From: Flagellimonas marinaquae
Lineage (GTDB): Bacteria > Bacteroidota > Bacteroidia > Flavobacteriales > Flavobacteriaceae
NCBI RefSeq assembly: GCF_023716465.1
Contig: NZ_CP092415.1
Span: forward strand, 2,705,501-2,769,500
Length of the DNA stretch: 64,000 bases
Reading direction: 5' to 3'
Of this stretch, positions 8,526 through 17,166 are shown in pieces; position 1 is the first letter of the stretch; each line of letters opens with the position of its first letter. The notes under the pieces are model-generated. The model saw only the letters and a program-made list of their open reading frames with translations. It made no database searches and was not told where the DNA came from. A program made the position numbers and the translations under genes.

Positions 8526-9713
8526 ATGAAAAAAATAATGACAGGTTTGGATGTTTTGCTGAAGGACAATGCACTTCAATCCCAATTTAAGGGCAATGTG
8601 GCGCTGTTGTGTCATAATGCCTCTGTAGATGGAAATCTTCAGCATGCCACGCTGGGGTTCAAAAAGATTTTTAGGGACCGATTCATCAAAATTTTTGGCC
8701 CCCAACATGGATTTTCCACCGATGCCCAGGACAATATGATCGAGACCGATCATACCGTGCATCCCTATTTCAACATTCCAGTGTACTTGTTGTATTCTGA
8801 AACAAGGATTCCCACCGAGGCTATGCTCAAGGATATCGACCATTTGTTCATCGACCTTCAGGATGTAGGGTGCCGAATGTATACGTACATCTACACCATG
8901 ACCCTAATTTTGGATGCGTGCGTTTCCAAAGACATTGAAATTGTGATTTTGGACAGACCCAATCCGTTAAATGGGGTTGACTTGGAGGGCAATGTTTTGG
9001 ATATGGAATTTGAGTCGTTTATCGGGCTCCATCCCATGCCAGTGCGCCATGCCATGACCATTGGCGAAGTGGCTTTGATGCATCAGCGGTATTGGGCGGC
9101 TTCAAAATCCAAACTCAGGGTTATTGAAATGAGAGGCTGGACCCGACAAATGTACTATGAAGACACCGGGCTACCTTGGTTGCTGCCCTCACCCAATTTA
9201 TCCAGAGTAGAAAGTGCGTTTACCTTTCCCGGGATGGTGTTGTTTGAGGGAACCACTTTGAGTGAGGGTAGGGGAACCACCCAACCACTGGAGATCATGG
9301 GACATCCCAAAATAGAACCTTACGGGTATTGGGATACCTATCTTTCACAGGCTTTTGCGAAAAGTGGATTGCAGGGAGTGGCCATACGACCTATCAATTT
9401 CTTGCCCACCTTCCAAAAACAGGCAGATAAACCCTGTGGAGGTTTTCAAGTGCATACACTAGACCGGAAAACCTGTAAACCGTGGCGGGTTGGCCAATGG
9501 TTGATGCAGGAGCTGCACCATTACATGGGAGACCATTTTGAGTGGTTGAACCCTCCCTACGAGTACGATTATGAAAATTGGCCCATAGACATCATCAATG
9601 GCACCGATAAACTTAGAAAATGGGTGGAAGCCAAGGGAACCATGGAAGAATTGGATGCCATGGAAGATTATTCGGAATACCAATCAAATTTGGAAAGTAT
9701 CCAACTATATTAA
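8526..9713 (+). CDS. namZ: NamZ, exo-beta-N-acetylmuramidase (DUF1343)
   Basis: This is a 395-residue member of the DUF1343 family. Its founding characterised member, Bacillus NamZ, releases MurNAc from the non-reducing end of peptidoglycan chains. Family features visible here are TGLDVLL at the start, FGPQHGF (57-63), YSE (90-92, with Glu92 the best acidic candidate), DLQDVGCRMYTYIYTM, ILDRPNPLNG, EGTTLSEGRGTTQPLE and CGGFQVH. The ATG at 8526 is chosen because the upstream part of the frame runs into the terminator hairpin. No signal peptide is seen, so it may act on imported fragments, unlike the exported Bacillus enzyme. The symporter gene follows 21 nt later. Confidence 0.88.
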   Translation: MKKIMTGLDVLLKDNALQSQFKGNVALLCHNASVDGNLQHATLGFKKIFRDRFIKIFGPQHGFSTDAQDNMIETDHTVHPYFNIPVYLLYSETRIPTEAMLKDIDHLFIDLQDVGCRMYTYIYTMTLILDACVSKDIEIVILDRPNPLNGVDLEGNVLDMEFESFIGLHPMPVRHAMTIGEVALMHQRYWAASKSKLRVIEMRGWTRQMYYEDTGLPWLLPSPNLSRVESAFTFPGMVLFEGTTLSEGRGTTQPLEIMGHPKIEPYGYWDTYLSQAFAKSGLQGVAIRPINFLPTFQKQADKPCGGFQVHTLDRKTCKPWRVGQWLMQELHHYMGDHFEWLNPPYEYDYENWPIDIINGTDKLRKWVEAKGTMEELDAMEDYSEYQSNLESIQLY

Positions 9714-9734
9714 AATACAAAAAGAAACCGTACG

Positions 9735-11189
9735 GTGAAACCAACAGTTGTATTTGCGGTCATAGTAGCCTATTTCTTGTTGTTGATGGCCATCTCGTAC
9801 CTCACATCAAGAAAAAGTGGTAACCAAACCTTTTTTACGGGGGACCGAGAGTCGCCATGGTTTCTGGTAGCTTTTGGCATGATTGGGGCCGGACTTTCCG
9901 GGGTCACCTTTGTTTCGGTGCCCGGTATGGTGGGTAACAACAACCTGTATTTTTTCCAATTCGTGTTGGGGAATGTCTTGGGCTATCTGTTTATCACCTT
10001 TGTGTTGATACCCTTGTATTATAGGTTGCGATTGGTTTCCATTTATGCGTATCTCAGGGATAGGTTTGGCAACGTCTCCTACAAATCGGGCTCATTGATT
10101 TTCTTAATCTCCCAGTCTTTTGGGGCGGCTTTGCGATTGCTGTTGGCAGCCAAAATACTTCAGTTTGCTTTTTTTGACGCCTTGGGCATTCCCTTTGCGG
10201 TAACCGTGATCGTAATTTTGGTACTGGTTTGGTTGTATACCAATAAATCAGGGATCAAGACCATTGTCTGGACGGATACCGTACAGACCGTATTCTTGAT
10301 TTTAGGCGCGGTATTGACTGTTTGGGCCATCATGGATTCATTCAATTTTACTTTTGGGGATGCCGTTCATGCGGTGACGGAACATCAATACTTTAAGGTT
10401 TTTGAATGGGAGGGAAAATCGGCCAACAACTTCTACAAACAATTCATTTCAGGCTTTTTGATCACTATTGGAATGATGGGACTGGACCAAAACATGATGC
10501 AAAAGACCCTCACTTGTAAAAACCAATGGGATGCCCAAAAGAATTCTTTGACCTATAGTCTTATTTTGGCCATAACACAGTTTTTGTTCTTAGGATTGGG
10601 GGTATTGCTCTATATCTATGCCGAGAACAATGGGGTACAATTGCCAAGGGCAGCCGATGGAACGTTGTTGGACACTGACACGCTGTTTCCAAATTTGACC
10701 CTAAATTATCTGGGGCCATTGGCTGGGGTGAGCTTTTTGTTAGGAATCATAGCGGCATCGTTTTCCAGTGTGGATTCCGCCCTCACCGCCTTGACCACTT
10801 CGTTCACCTACGACTTCCTTGAAATTGACAAAAAAGAGGAGGGAAAAGTAAAGTCTCTAAAAAATAAGGCCCTCGTAGGGTTTTCTGCCATTTTATTCCT
10901 GATTGTAATGCTGTTTTCAGGAAGTAGGGGTGATGTTATTTCCTTGGTCTTTACCATGGCGGGGTATACCTACGGACCCTTGTTGGGTTTGTTTTTGTTG
11001 GGCATGTTCACCAAGGTTAACATAAAGGACAAATGGGTTCCTGTAATTTGTATACTAACGCCTTTGATGACATATTTTGCTGGGAACTATGCCAAGGAAA
11101 AGTATGGCTTTGACATGGGCTTTTTTACCATAGCAATTATCGCCACTCTTACGATAATCGGTTTATTATTAATTCGAAAAAAACAATGA
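9735..11189 (+). CDS. Sodium:solute symporter, probable MurNAc importer (MurT-like)
   Basis: This is a 484-residue inner-membrane protein of the SSS family with about 13 hydrophobic segments. It begins with a GTG codon at 9735. Family signs are FFTGDRESPWFLVAFGMIGA near the N-terminus, SIYAYLRDRFG, the long conserved run around TNKSGIKTIVWTDTVQ, and GIIAASFSSVDSALTALTTSFTYDF, which is typical of Na+-coupled sugar and sialic acid carriers. It lies between namZ and murQ and overlaps murQ by 4 bp (ATGA). Tannerella carries a comparable transporter next to MurNAc genes, so uptake of MurNAc or a MurNAc disaccharide is the best guess. Confidence 0.85.
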   Translation: MKPTVVFAVIVAYFLLLMAISYLTSRKSGNQTFFTGDRESPWFLVAFGMIGAGLSGVTFVSVPGMVGNNNLYFFQFVLGNVLGYLFITFVLIPLYYRLRLVSIYAYLRDRFGNVSYKSGSLIFLISQSFGAALRLLLAAKILQFAFFDALGIPFAVTVIVILVLVWLYTNKSGIKTIVWTDTVQTVFLILGAVLTVWAIMDSFNFTFGDAVHAVTEHQYFKVFEWEGKSANNFYKQFISGFLITIGMMGLDQNMMQKTLTCKNQWDAQKNSLTYSLILAITQFLFLGLGVLLYIYAENNGVQLPRAADGTLLDTDTLFPNLTLNYLGPLAGVSFLLGIIAASFSSVDSALTALTTSFTYDFLEIDKKEEGKVKSLKNKALVGFSAILFLIVMLFSGSRGDVISLVFTMAGYTYGPLLGLFLLGMFTKVNIKDKWVPVICILTPLMTYFAGNYAKEKYGFDMGFFTIAIIATLTIIGLLLIRKKQ

Positions 11190-12004
11190 AAATATTCAAT
11201 CCTACTACCGAGCAATCCTCTTTATTTGACAATTTGGAGAACATGGATACCACTGAGCTTTTGACCAACATCAACAGCGTGGACAAAACCGTTCCCCAAG
11301 TGGTGGAAGGAGCAATACCGGCCATCAAGGCTTTTGTGGATGCAGCTTTTGAAAACATTGAGCGAGGGGGACGATTGTTCTATATTGGTGCAGGAACCAG
11401 TGGTCGTTTGGGCGTATTGGATGCTTCCGAATGCCCTCCTACCTTTGGCGTGGATGACGATGTGATCATTGGTTTGATTGCAGGTGGGGACCTAGCCTTG
11501 AGAAAGGCAGTGGAAAATGCGGAGGATGATAAAAACCAAGCTTGGAAGGATTTGTCAGGGTTCAATATTCATTCCAGTGATGTGCTTTTGGGAATAGCGG
11601 CATCAGGCACCACCCCTTATGTCATCGGAGGATTAAAAGCCGCCCAGAAAGAAGGTCTGGTGACAGGTTGTATAGTATGCAATGTAAATTCGCCCATGGC
11701 CGCCGAGGTATCATACCCCATTGAACTGGTGGTTGGCCCCGAATTTGTGACCGGCAGTACCCGTATGAAAGCAGGGACCGCACAAAAACTCGTGCTGAAT
11801 ATGATTTCCACTTCCATCATGATAAAGTTGGGTCGCGTGAAGGGCAATAGAATGGTGGACATGCAACTTTCCAATAAAAAATTGGTGGATAGGGCCATCC
11901 GCATGTTGATGGACGAACTACAGGTAGATGAAAACGAAGCTTCCCGATTGTTAAAACAACACCGCAATGTGCGTAATGTTTTCAAACACTTTAAAAAGAA
12001 ATAA
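11186..12004 (+). CDS. murQ: MurQ, N-acetylmuramic acid 6-phosphate etherase
   Basis: This cytoplasmic enzyme cleaves the lactyl ether of MurNAc-6-phosphate to give GlcNAc-6-phosphate and D-lactate. The 272-residue protein has the SIS-fold signature YIGAGTSGRLGVLDASECPP (66-85) with Glu82, and AVENAEDD with Glu113; these match the two glutamates important in E. coli MurQ. The second SIS phosphate site GIAASGTTPYVIGG and the stretch VVGPEFVTGSTRMKAGTAQK are also intact. It is about 25 residues shorter than the E. coli enzyme at the C-terminus. Its start overlaps the symporter stop. The MurNAc kinase needed before this step is not in the window. Confidence 0.93.
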   Translation: MKIFNPTTEQSSLFDNLENMDTTELLTNINSVDKTVPQVVEGAIPAIKAFVDAAFENIERGGRLFYIGAGTSGRLGVLDASECPPTFGVDDDVIIGLIAGGDLALRKAVENAEDDKNQAWKDLSGFNIHSSDVLLGIAASGTTPYVIGGLKAAQKEGLVTGCIVCNVNSPMAAEVSYPIELVVGPEFVTGSTRMKAGTAQKLVLNMISTSIMIKLGRVKGNRMVDMQLSNKKLVDRAIRMLMDELQVDENEASRLLKQHRNVRNVFKHFKKK

Positions 12005-12094
12005 TGGCAACTTTATAGCATAAACAATATATATTGAAGGGGTGTCAATCAGGTTTTCTATTTTTTGGCGAATAAAAAGAACGCACAATTTTGT

Positions 12095-12399
12095 CCGAAG
12101 GGTACCGAGATAAATCGCGCAGAGGAACTTGGGGTGGAGATCATTAAACTTTTCCAGGGTCCACTTATGGTCCTGACTTTGTAAAGGCCATAAAGGGACC
12201 ACAACCATGGACGAGCGTAATGCCAACTGGCGGAGTAGGTACAGAAAGAGATAACCTAAGAAGCTGGTTCGAAGCAGGGGTCGCCTGCGTGGGAATGGGT
12301 TCCAAGTTGATAAGTGGTGAAGTTATCGAAAATTTAGATTTTGAACTTTTAATTAATAAGGTGAAAACATCTTTACAAATTATAAATGAAGCATGCTGA
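12095..12399 (+). pseudogene. eda: Decayed KDPG aldolase (eda) 3' fragment
   Basis: Two frames together code for the C-terminal half of a 2-keto-3-deoxy-6-phosphogluconate aldolase. Frame one gives TEINRAEELGVEIIKLF (to about 12152). After a one-base loss near 12152-12157 the next frame continues PGSTYGPDFVKAIKGP, then VMPTGGVGTERDNLRSWF and VGMGSKLISGEV, to TGA 12397-12399. The family hallmarks KLFPG, MPTGGV and GMGSKL are all present. The N-terminal half with the catalytic Glu and Lys region is missing: only MurQ and about 90 bases lie upstream. It is a truncated, frameshifted relic and unlikely to be active. Confidence 0.8.
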
Positions 12400-12505
12400 G
12401 ATTATCACTGAGAATCTTAGCGTGGCCGAAAGAATTTTTTACAAGTTTAAAGAATTGTTTCAGTACTAATTTCTTTTAAGAACAAATGATACCATCTTAT
12501 TTTTG

Positions 12506-12590
12506 TAAATTTGAATTGTAAAACATGCATAAGTTTTGCCTCTGAATGTGCTGTTTTATAGACAGTTTAGAGTTCGGTTAATCAGTATTA
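12506..12590 (+). ncRNA. Structured repeat copy B, candidate small RNA with its own promoter box
   Basis: The 22-nt block 12528-12549 is identical to 2707-2728. It is followed by hairpin CTGT (12551-12554) with ACAG (12562-12565). Compared with copy A, one stem pair changes from C-G to T-A on both sides, a compensatory change. The AGTTCGGTTAA segment follows, then a small hairpin TAAT/ATTA. A perfect Bacteroidota -7 box, TAAATTTG (12506-12513), lies 22 nt upstream, though no -33 TTG is seen at normal spacing. The strong terminator at 12678-12711 would close a transcript of about 195 nt. No ORF is present. Confidence 0.4.
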
Positions 12591-12677
12591 GAGCACAGTA
12601 TAAGGTGTTGATTGTTAGAACGTTGTAAAATACTCTTTCTTCCAGTCATCCCGACGAACCACTAAATAGGTGATATC

Positions 12678-12719
12678 AAAGCACTGTCAATTGACTGATT
12701 GACAGTGCTTTTTGTTTTT
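12678..12719. terminator. Strong intrinsic terminator
   Basis: AAAGCACTGTCAAT (12678-12691) and ATTGACAGTGCTTT (12698-12711) form a perfect 14-bp stem with a 6-nt loop, followed by TTGTTTTT. The upstream A-run gives a shorter T-run on the other strand. It could end the eda relic transcript or the candidate small RNA starting near 12520. Confidence 0.8.
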
Positions 12720-12775
12720 ATTGCATTCAATTGAATTCATTTAAAACCATCTAAAAGGTGTAGAGTTCGGTGAAA

Positions 12776-12840
12776 GTTAGGTAGTAAGATTTGAGATGAT
12801 CGTTGCGCAAGATCATATTTTATTTGTTTTCTTACCTAAC
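12776..12840. repeat. Nested inverted repeats upstream of the histidine kinase
   Basis: The outer arms GTTAGGTA (12776-12783) and TACCTAAC (12833-12840) enclose the inner arms ATGATC (12796-12801) and GATCAT (12811-12816). The central TTGCGCAA is itself a palindrome. TAAGA and TTCTTA next to the outer arms extend the pairing with a bulge. The element lies about 290 bp before the kinase gene. It may be a folded leader, a small mobile-element relic or a binding site. The rest of 12841-13133 is AT-rich with no gene seen. Confidence 0.4.
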
Positions 12841-13133
12841 GTATTTAGTTTCAGTTTTGGATAGGTATCAAAAATTGTTGTTTTCAAGGTGTCGATCAAA
12901 TAAATGTCTTTCCCTGGCAAATAATAACTCAAACATTGCATATATAGATTCATAGTTGTTTTCTGTCGATTATATTGCGCTTTTATTTTCGGAAGGAGAT
13001 TAAAAACCAGTATTTTGTTCTATACAAACCCTTTTATAAAGAAAGGGAAGATAAGTACTAAAACCGCATAAAGCCTTGTGTTATCTTGAGTATGTTTTTC
13101 TCATCAGTATGTATTGAAAAAAGACACGGAGTA

Positions 13134-15329
13134 ATGGGTTTATCCTTGGCTCGTAGATTCATGATTATGGGGTTGCTGTTGGTTTCGACCATCGCGCAGG
13201 CCCAAAACAAAAAAGTTGATAGCCTTAAAGCCCAATTAAAAGTCCATAAGCTAAACGATTCTACCAAGGTAAATTTACTATACTACTTAGCATTTGCCCA
13301 TTTTCAGAGTGATTCGTATTTGACCCAAACATATTTGGAAAAAGCCGATCGGTTAAATAAGGAATTGGATTATCCAAAAGGAAAAGCAAAAGTTTTTTAC
13401 CTAAAGGGGATTTTAGAAAACAGAAAGTCCAACTATAATAAAAGTTTGGATTTTTTTAAACAAGCCTTGGCAATTGATCGCTCCATTGATAATTTAGACG
13501 GTATGGCCGCCAATTATACGGCTTTTGGCATCACGTATTATGATTTGTCGCAATATGGGGAGGCTATTGTTTTTTATAACAAAGCTTATGAAACGTATAA
13601 AAAAATAGGAAATAAGAGAGAGCAGGCTACCCTTTTGATCAATATGGGCAACGTATATTCCGAGATTGGAAAGTACGAAGAAGCTGTTGAGAATTATAAG
13701 AAAGCATTGGTTCAAAGTGAGGCACTCAATGATCAAGATGGTGTTTCGTTCGTGCATAGCAATATGGCTAATGTTTATAAGGTACAGGGTAATTTTCCCT
13801 TGGCCATTGATTACTACAACAGAGCATTGGCGTATGACCGTAAAACCAAGGACACCTTGGGCATGGCAATTGTGCTCAATGATTTGGGAGCAGTCTATAG
13901 TTCCATTAAAAAACCGGAAAAAGCATTGGTATTACATGGCCAGTCCTTGGATTTTTCCTTGAAAAAAGGAAACAAACGGCTGGTAGCGGCAAACAATAGC
14001 AATATTGGAAATATATATTCGGCTAAAAAAGAATATGTAAAGGCGCTAGCATATTACCAGCATTCCCTAAATGCGAGCCAAGAAATCGGTGATCTAAAAC
14101 AAATAGCGATATGTTTTAACAATATAGGAGCGGTCAATTTATCCTTGGGCCATTCAAAAAAGGCTCAGCAAAACTTTTTAAGAGCGAAGGAAATTGCGGA
14201 AAATACTAACATAAAAAATATATTGGCCATAAGCCAAGTGGGTATTTCCGAGGCCTATTTCATGGAAAACGAATATAAAAAGGCACTCTTGTACGCTAAA
14301 AGCGGATATCATACTTCAAAAGAACTTGACGTGCTGGAAACACAAAAAAAGGCTTTGGGACTTTTGGCTAAAATTTATGAGCGTACCAAAAACTATAAAA
14401 AAGCCCTCGAGAGCCACCAGAAATTCAAAGTCTTGAACGATAGTCTTTTCAATAAGGAGAATATTGAAAAAGTCGCTAGGCTCGAATACGAATATAAGTA
14501 CAAACAGGCATTGGATTCTGCAAGTATCCGTGAGCTAAAACTCACCAAGACCGTTATGACGACATCTAACGACCTTGAACGGACCAAGCAAAATTACCTC
14601 TGGGCCATAATTGGTATTTTGGTTATCTCTATACTGTCCGGTTCTTTGGTCTTTTATCAAAAATACAAGAACGTAAAAATTAAAAATCAAAACATTATTA
14701 CCGAACAAAGGCTATTGCGCTCACAAATGACTCCCCATTTTATATTTAATTCGCTTTCGGTACTGCAGGGTATGATCTTGAACAAGGAAGAAAAAAAATC
14801 AATTACCTATTTATCAAAGTTCTCGAAACTATTACGACTTGTTCTAGAAAATTCAAGGGACAAAATCGTTCCCCTGATTCAGGAACTGGATGCCATCGAT
14901 AACTATATGATCTTGCAAAATTTGGGTGCAAAGCCACCTTATGACTATAGTTTGGTGGTAGATGAAAATATAAACATCAATCTTTTTTTGGTTCCGCCTA
15001 TGCTGATTCAACCCTTTATTGAAAATGCTATAGAACATGCATTTTCTATTAATCAAGAACATCGTGGAATAGAGGTTCACCTCTCTTTTAAGAACAAAAA
15101 ATTAAGCTGTGCGATAACGGATAATGGTATTGGAATCGATGCTATTTCAAGTAAAATCAATACCAAAAAGAAATCGTTGGCCACTACCATTACCAGTGAG
15201 CGACTGAACCTCCTGGCCAAAGATTTTAACATGCCAGGATTTGTCTATGTCGAGGATAGAAAAAAATGTAACGAGCAAGGAACCAAAGTTACTTTAATCA
15301 TACCCTATAAAATAATAAAGAATTCATGA
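13134..15329 (+). CDS. TPR-repeat sensor histidine kinase (LytS/YpdA type)
   Basis: The 731-residue protein starts at the ATG at 13134, which gives a clear signal peptide (ending STIAQAQ); a TTG frame start at 13086 is less likely. About ten tetratricopeptide repeats fill residues 35-430, for example LINMGNVYSEIGKYEEAVENY, presumably in the periplasm. A coiled segment and one membrane helix (about 500-522, WAIIGILVISILSGSLVFY) follow. The C-terminal kinase has the His_kinase H-box QMTPHFIFNSL, N-box MLIQPFIENAIEHAF and G-box DNGIGID, so it should autophosphorylate on the His of the H-box. The response regulator overlaps by 4 bp and is the obvious partner. The signal is unknown. Confidence 0.88.
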   Translation: MGLSLARRFMIMGLLLVSTIAQAQNKKVDSLKAQLKVHKLNDSTKVNLLYYLAFAHFQSDSYLTQTYLEKADRLNKELDYPKGKAKVFYLKGILENRKSNYNKSLDFFKQALAIDRSIDNLDGMAANYTAFGITYYDLSQYGEAIVFYNKAYETYKKIGNKREQATLLINMGNVYSEIGKYEEAVENYKKALVQSEALNDQDGVSFVHSNMANVYKVQGNFPLAIDYYNRALAYDRKTKDTLGMAIVLNDLGAVYSSIKKPEKALVLHGQSLDFSLKKGNKRLVAANNSNIGNIYSAKKEYVKALAYYQHSLNASQEIGDLKQIAICFNNIGAVNLSLGHSKKAQQNFLRAKEIAENTNIKNILAISQVGISEAYFMENEYKKALLYAKSGYHTSKELDVLETQKKALGLLAKIYERTKNYKKALESHQKFKVLNDSLFNKENIEKVARLEYEYKYKQALDSASIRELKLTKTVMTTSNDLERTKQNYLWAIIGILVISILSGSLVFYQKYKNVKIKNQNIITEQRLLRSQMTPHFIFNSLSVLQGMILNKEEKKSITYLSKFSKLLRLVLENSRDKIVPLIQELDAIDNYMILQNLGAKPPYDYSLVVDENININLFLVPPMLIQPFIENAIEHAFSINQEHRGIEVHLSFKNKKLSCAITDNGIGIDAISSKINTKKKSLATTITSERLNLLAKDFNMPGFVYVEDRKKCNEQGTKVTLIIPYKIIKNS

Positions 15330-16063
15330 AAGCACTTATCGTTGAGGACAAAGCCTATATTAGAAAAGGCTTGATAAATCTTTTGGAAACGGTTGAAACC
15401 AATGTGGAAATCATAGGTGAATGTACTTCAGTTAGTGAGGCGGTGGTGGTCTCCAAAGCCTGTAGGCCAGAGTTGATATTTCTCGATATCAATCTGGTAG
15501 ACGGTACGGGATTCGACTTTTTGGACCAAACCGAGCACCTTGGCTTCAAGACCATATTTATTACCGCTTACGAAGAATTCGCATTAAAGGCACTTAAGGC
15601 CGGAGCGGTGGACTATCTTTTAAAACCAGTTGATGTGGAGGAGTTGGAATTGGCCTTAAAAAAGATAAAGAACTTACCTATTGCCGAACAAAAACAACAA
15701 ATACATACCGCAAAAAAGGTTTGGTATCAAGATGATGCTACTTTGGTCCTATCGCTCAGCGATAGTTTTCAGGTCATCGACCTACATGAATTATTGTACT
15801 GCGAATCCGATAAGGGCTATACCACATTTTACTTGACCAATGATAAAAAATATGTGGCATCCAAACCTCTTAAGGAATACGAGAAGACACTTGAAAGGAG
15901 CAATTTCACAAGGCCCCATCAATCTTACATGGTAAATTTAAAGTTCATAGATAAGTACGATAAGTCGGGTATTATCTATTTAATGAATGGTCGTAAGGTT
16001 CCTGTTTCTTCCCGAAAAAAGGAAGCGTTCATAGCTACTTTTTTGAAGTACAATGGTCATTAG
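15326..16063 (+). CDS. LytTR-family response regulator
   Basis: This 245-residue regulator has an N-terminal receiver domain (1-118) with the acidic pair Glu7-Asp8, phospho-acceptor Asp54 in FLDINL, Thr80 and Lys100 in LLKPVD. The C-terminal LytTR DNA-binding domain (about 135-240) shows LLYCESDKGYTTFYL, KPLKEYEKTL, FTRPHQSYMVNLKFID and GRKVPVSSRKKEAF, the usual pattern. The start ATG overlaps the kinase stop (ATGA), so the two are translationally coupled. LytTR proteins bind paired direct repeats. Likely targets include the genes just downstream, by position only. Confidence 0.9.
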   Translation: MKALIVEDKAYIRKGLINLLETVETNVEIIGECTSVSEAVVVSKACRPELIFLDINLVDGTGFDFLDQTEHLGFKTIFITAYEEFALKALKAGAVDYLLKPVDVEELELALKKIKNLPIAEQKQQIHTAKKVWYQDDATLVLSLSDSFQVIDLHELLYCESDKGYTTFYLTNDKKYVASKPLKEYEKTLERSNFTRPHQSYMVNLKFIDKYDKSGIIYLMNGRKVPVSSRKKEAFIATFLKYNGH

Positions 16064-16294
16064 AAATTACTTCGGCACGCATTGATGTTACCAGAAATAC
16101 CTAGTTGGTAAAAAACGCATATTCCCCCATACCGCACCGATAAAGATTCCCGGTTTACGAAAATAGATTGGCTATTTTATAAGAAATGCCATTGATCCAT
16201 ATTTACGCTGACCAAATCATTTCTTATTTAAGTCCGCTCTGAAAATCAAGATTTTCCAGCAGTACTTGTATAAGGAGAGTAAAATCAAATTTTA

Positions 16295-16507
16295 ATGGAA
16301 AGCATCAAAACCAAACTAGGTCAAGGAGGCCTAGTACTTGCCGCTATGGGCCTAGTTTCTGCCCTATTGTCAATTTTTAATTATAACATCGGATTACTTG
16401 CTTGGATAGATAGTTGGGGCATTGCCATGGGATGGGTGCTCCGGGTAGTATTAATTCTGGCAGGTGGCGTCCTGTTTCTTCTATTCGGAAGAGCAGAGGA
16501 GGAATAA
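16295..16507 (+). CDS. Small two-helix membrane protein, 70 aa
   Basis: The protein is short and hydrophobic, with two membrane segments (about residues 10-30 and 44-64) and an acidic C-terminus, GRAEEE. It begins at an ATG preceded by the purine-rich AAGGAGAG 16 nt upstream. The family is not recognised. It sits 231 bp after the LytTR regulator and 21 bp before a lipoprotein gene, so it is probably the first gene of a short transcript controlled by, or linked to, the two-component system. Confidence 0.6.
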   Translation: MESIKTKLGQGGLVLAAMGLVSALLSIFNYNIGLLAWIDSWGIAMGWVLRVVLILAGGVLFLLFGRAEEE

Positions 16508-16528
16508 TCAACTAAAACCATTATACAA

Positions 16529-17089
16529 ATGAAAATACAACTGACAATTTTAATGATAGCAATAACGCTGGTTTCCTGCTCCGGAGACGTGGCTAAGCAG
16601 CCTGCTACCTCCGACGGCTTTGCAGGTATAGAGAAAGAACTGAAAAATGAATTTGGTGATGATGCCTATTATACTGAATTAACCATTATTTATAATGAAT
16701 CCATTGGCAATAGCATTTCGGCCACGGTGACCGATGCTCCTGAATCCTTAAAAATGGGGCAGTGGACCTACTCTTTGGGTAACTGGAAACAAACGTCGGA
16801 ACTATCCTTGGAACTGCCACAGGGCACCAAGGCTGCCGATTTCATGTTTCAATTGGATAAAAAGATCGGTCTTAGACGATTAGGAGAGCTCGTGGAAAAG
16901 TCAAGCAAGAAGTTAAACGAAACAAAAGACATTAACAACCCTAGACTTGAAATGGCGTTTATCAAATATCCCAAGAACGGTAATGCGAACGAGGCACAAT
17001 ATATTGTAAAACTGCAACCCGAACATGGGGGAACTTCTTTCACTTTTTCATACCAAATGGACGGATCGTTCCTTGAAATGGACTACTAA
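16529..17089 (+). CDS. Unknown lipoprotein, 186 aa
   Basis: The signal helix ends in ITLVSC, giving a lipid-anchored Cys at residue 17. The mature protein is acidic and alternates beta strands (WTYSLGNWKQTSELSLEL) with a helical segment (FMFQLDKKIGLRRLGEL) and ends in strands SFTFSYQMDGSFLEMDY. I do not recognise a domain. It lies between the small membrane protein and a large surface lipoprotein on the same strand, with gaps of 21 and 77 bp, so cotranscription with one or both is likely. Confidence 0.65.
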   Translation: MKIQLTILMIAITLVSCSGDVAKQPATSDGFAGIEKELKNEFGDDAYYTELTIIYNESIGNSISATVTDAPESLKMGQWTYSLGNWKQTSELSLELPQGTKAADFMFQLDKKIGLRRLGELVEKSSKKLNETKDINNPRLEMAFIKYPKNGNANEAQYIVKLQPEHGGTSFTFSYQMDGSFLEMDY

Positions 17090-17166
17090 ATACAAATGAT
17101 CTTGCAATTATTTGCTGTACCTAATTAATATAAAAAAAAAATTCCCAAACATTTAAACCCAAAACA

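Noticed and set aside
13086..13133. Extended start of the TPR histidine kinase
   Set aside because: It needs a TTG codon and puts extra residues before a good signal peptide that begins at 13134.
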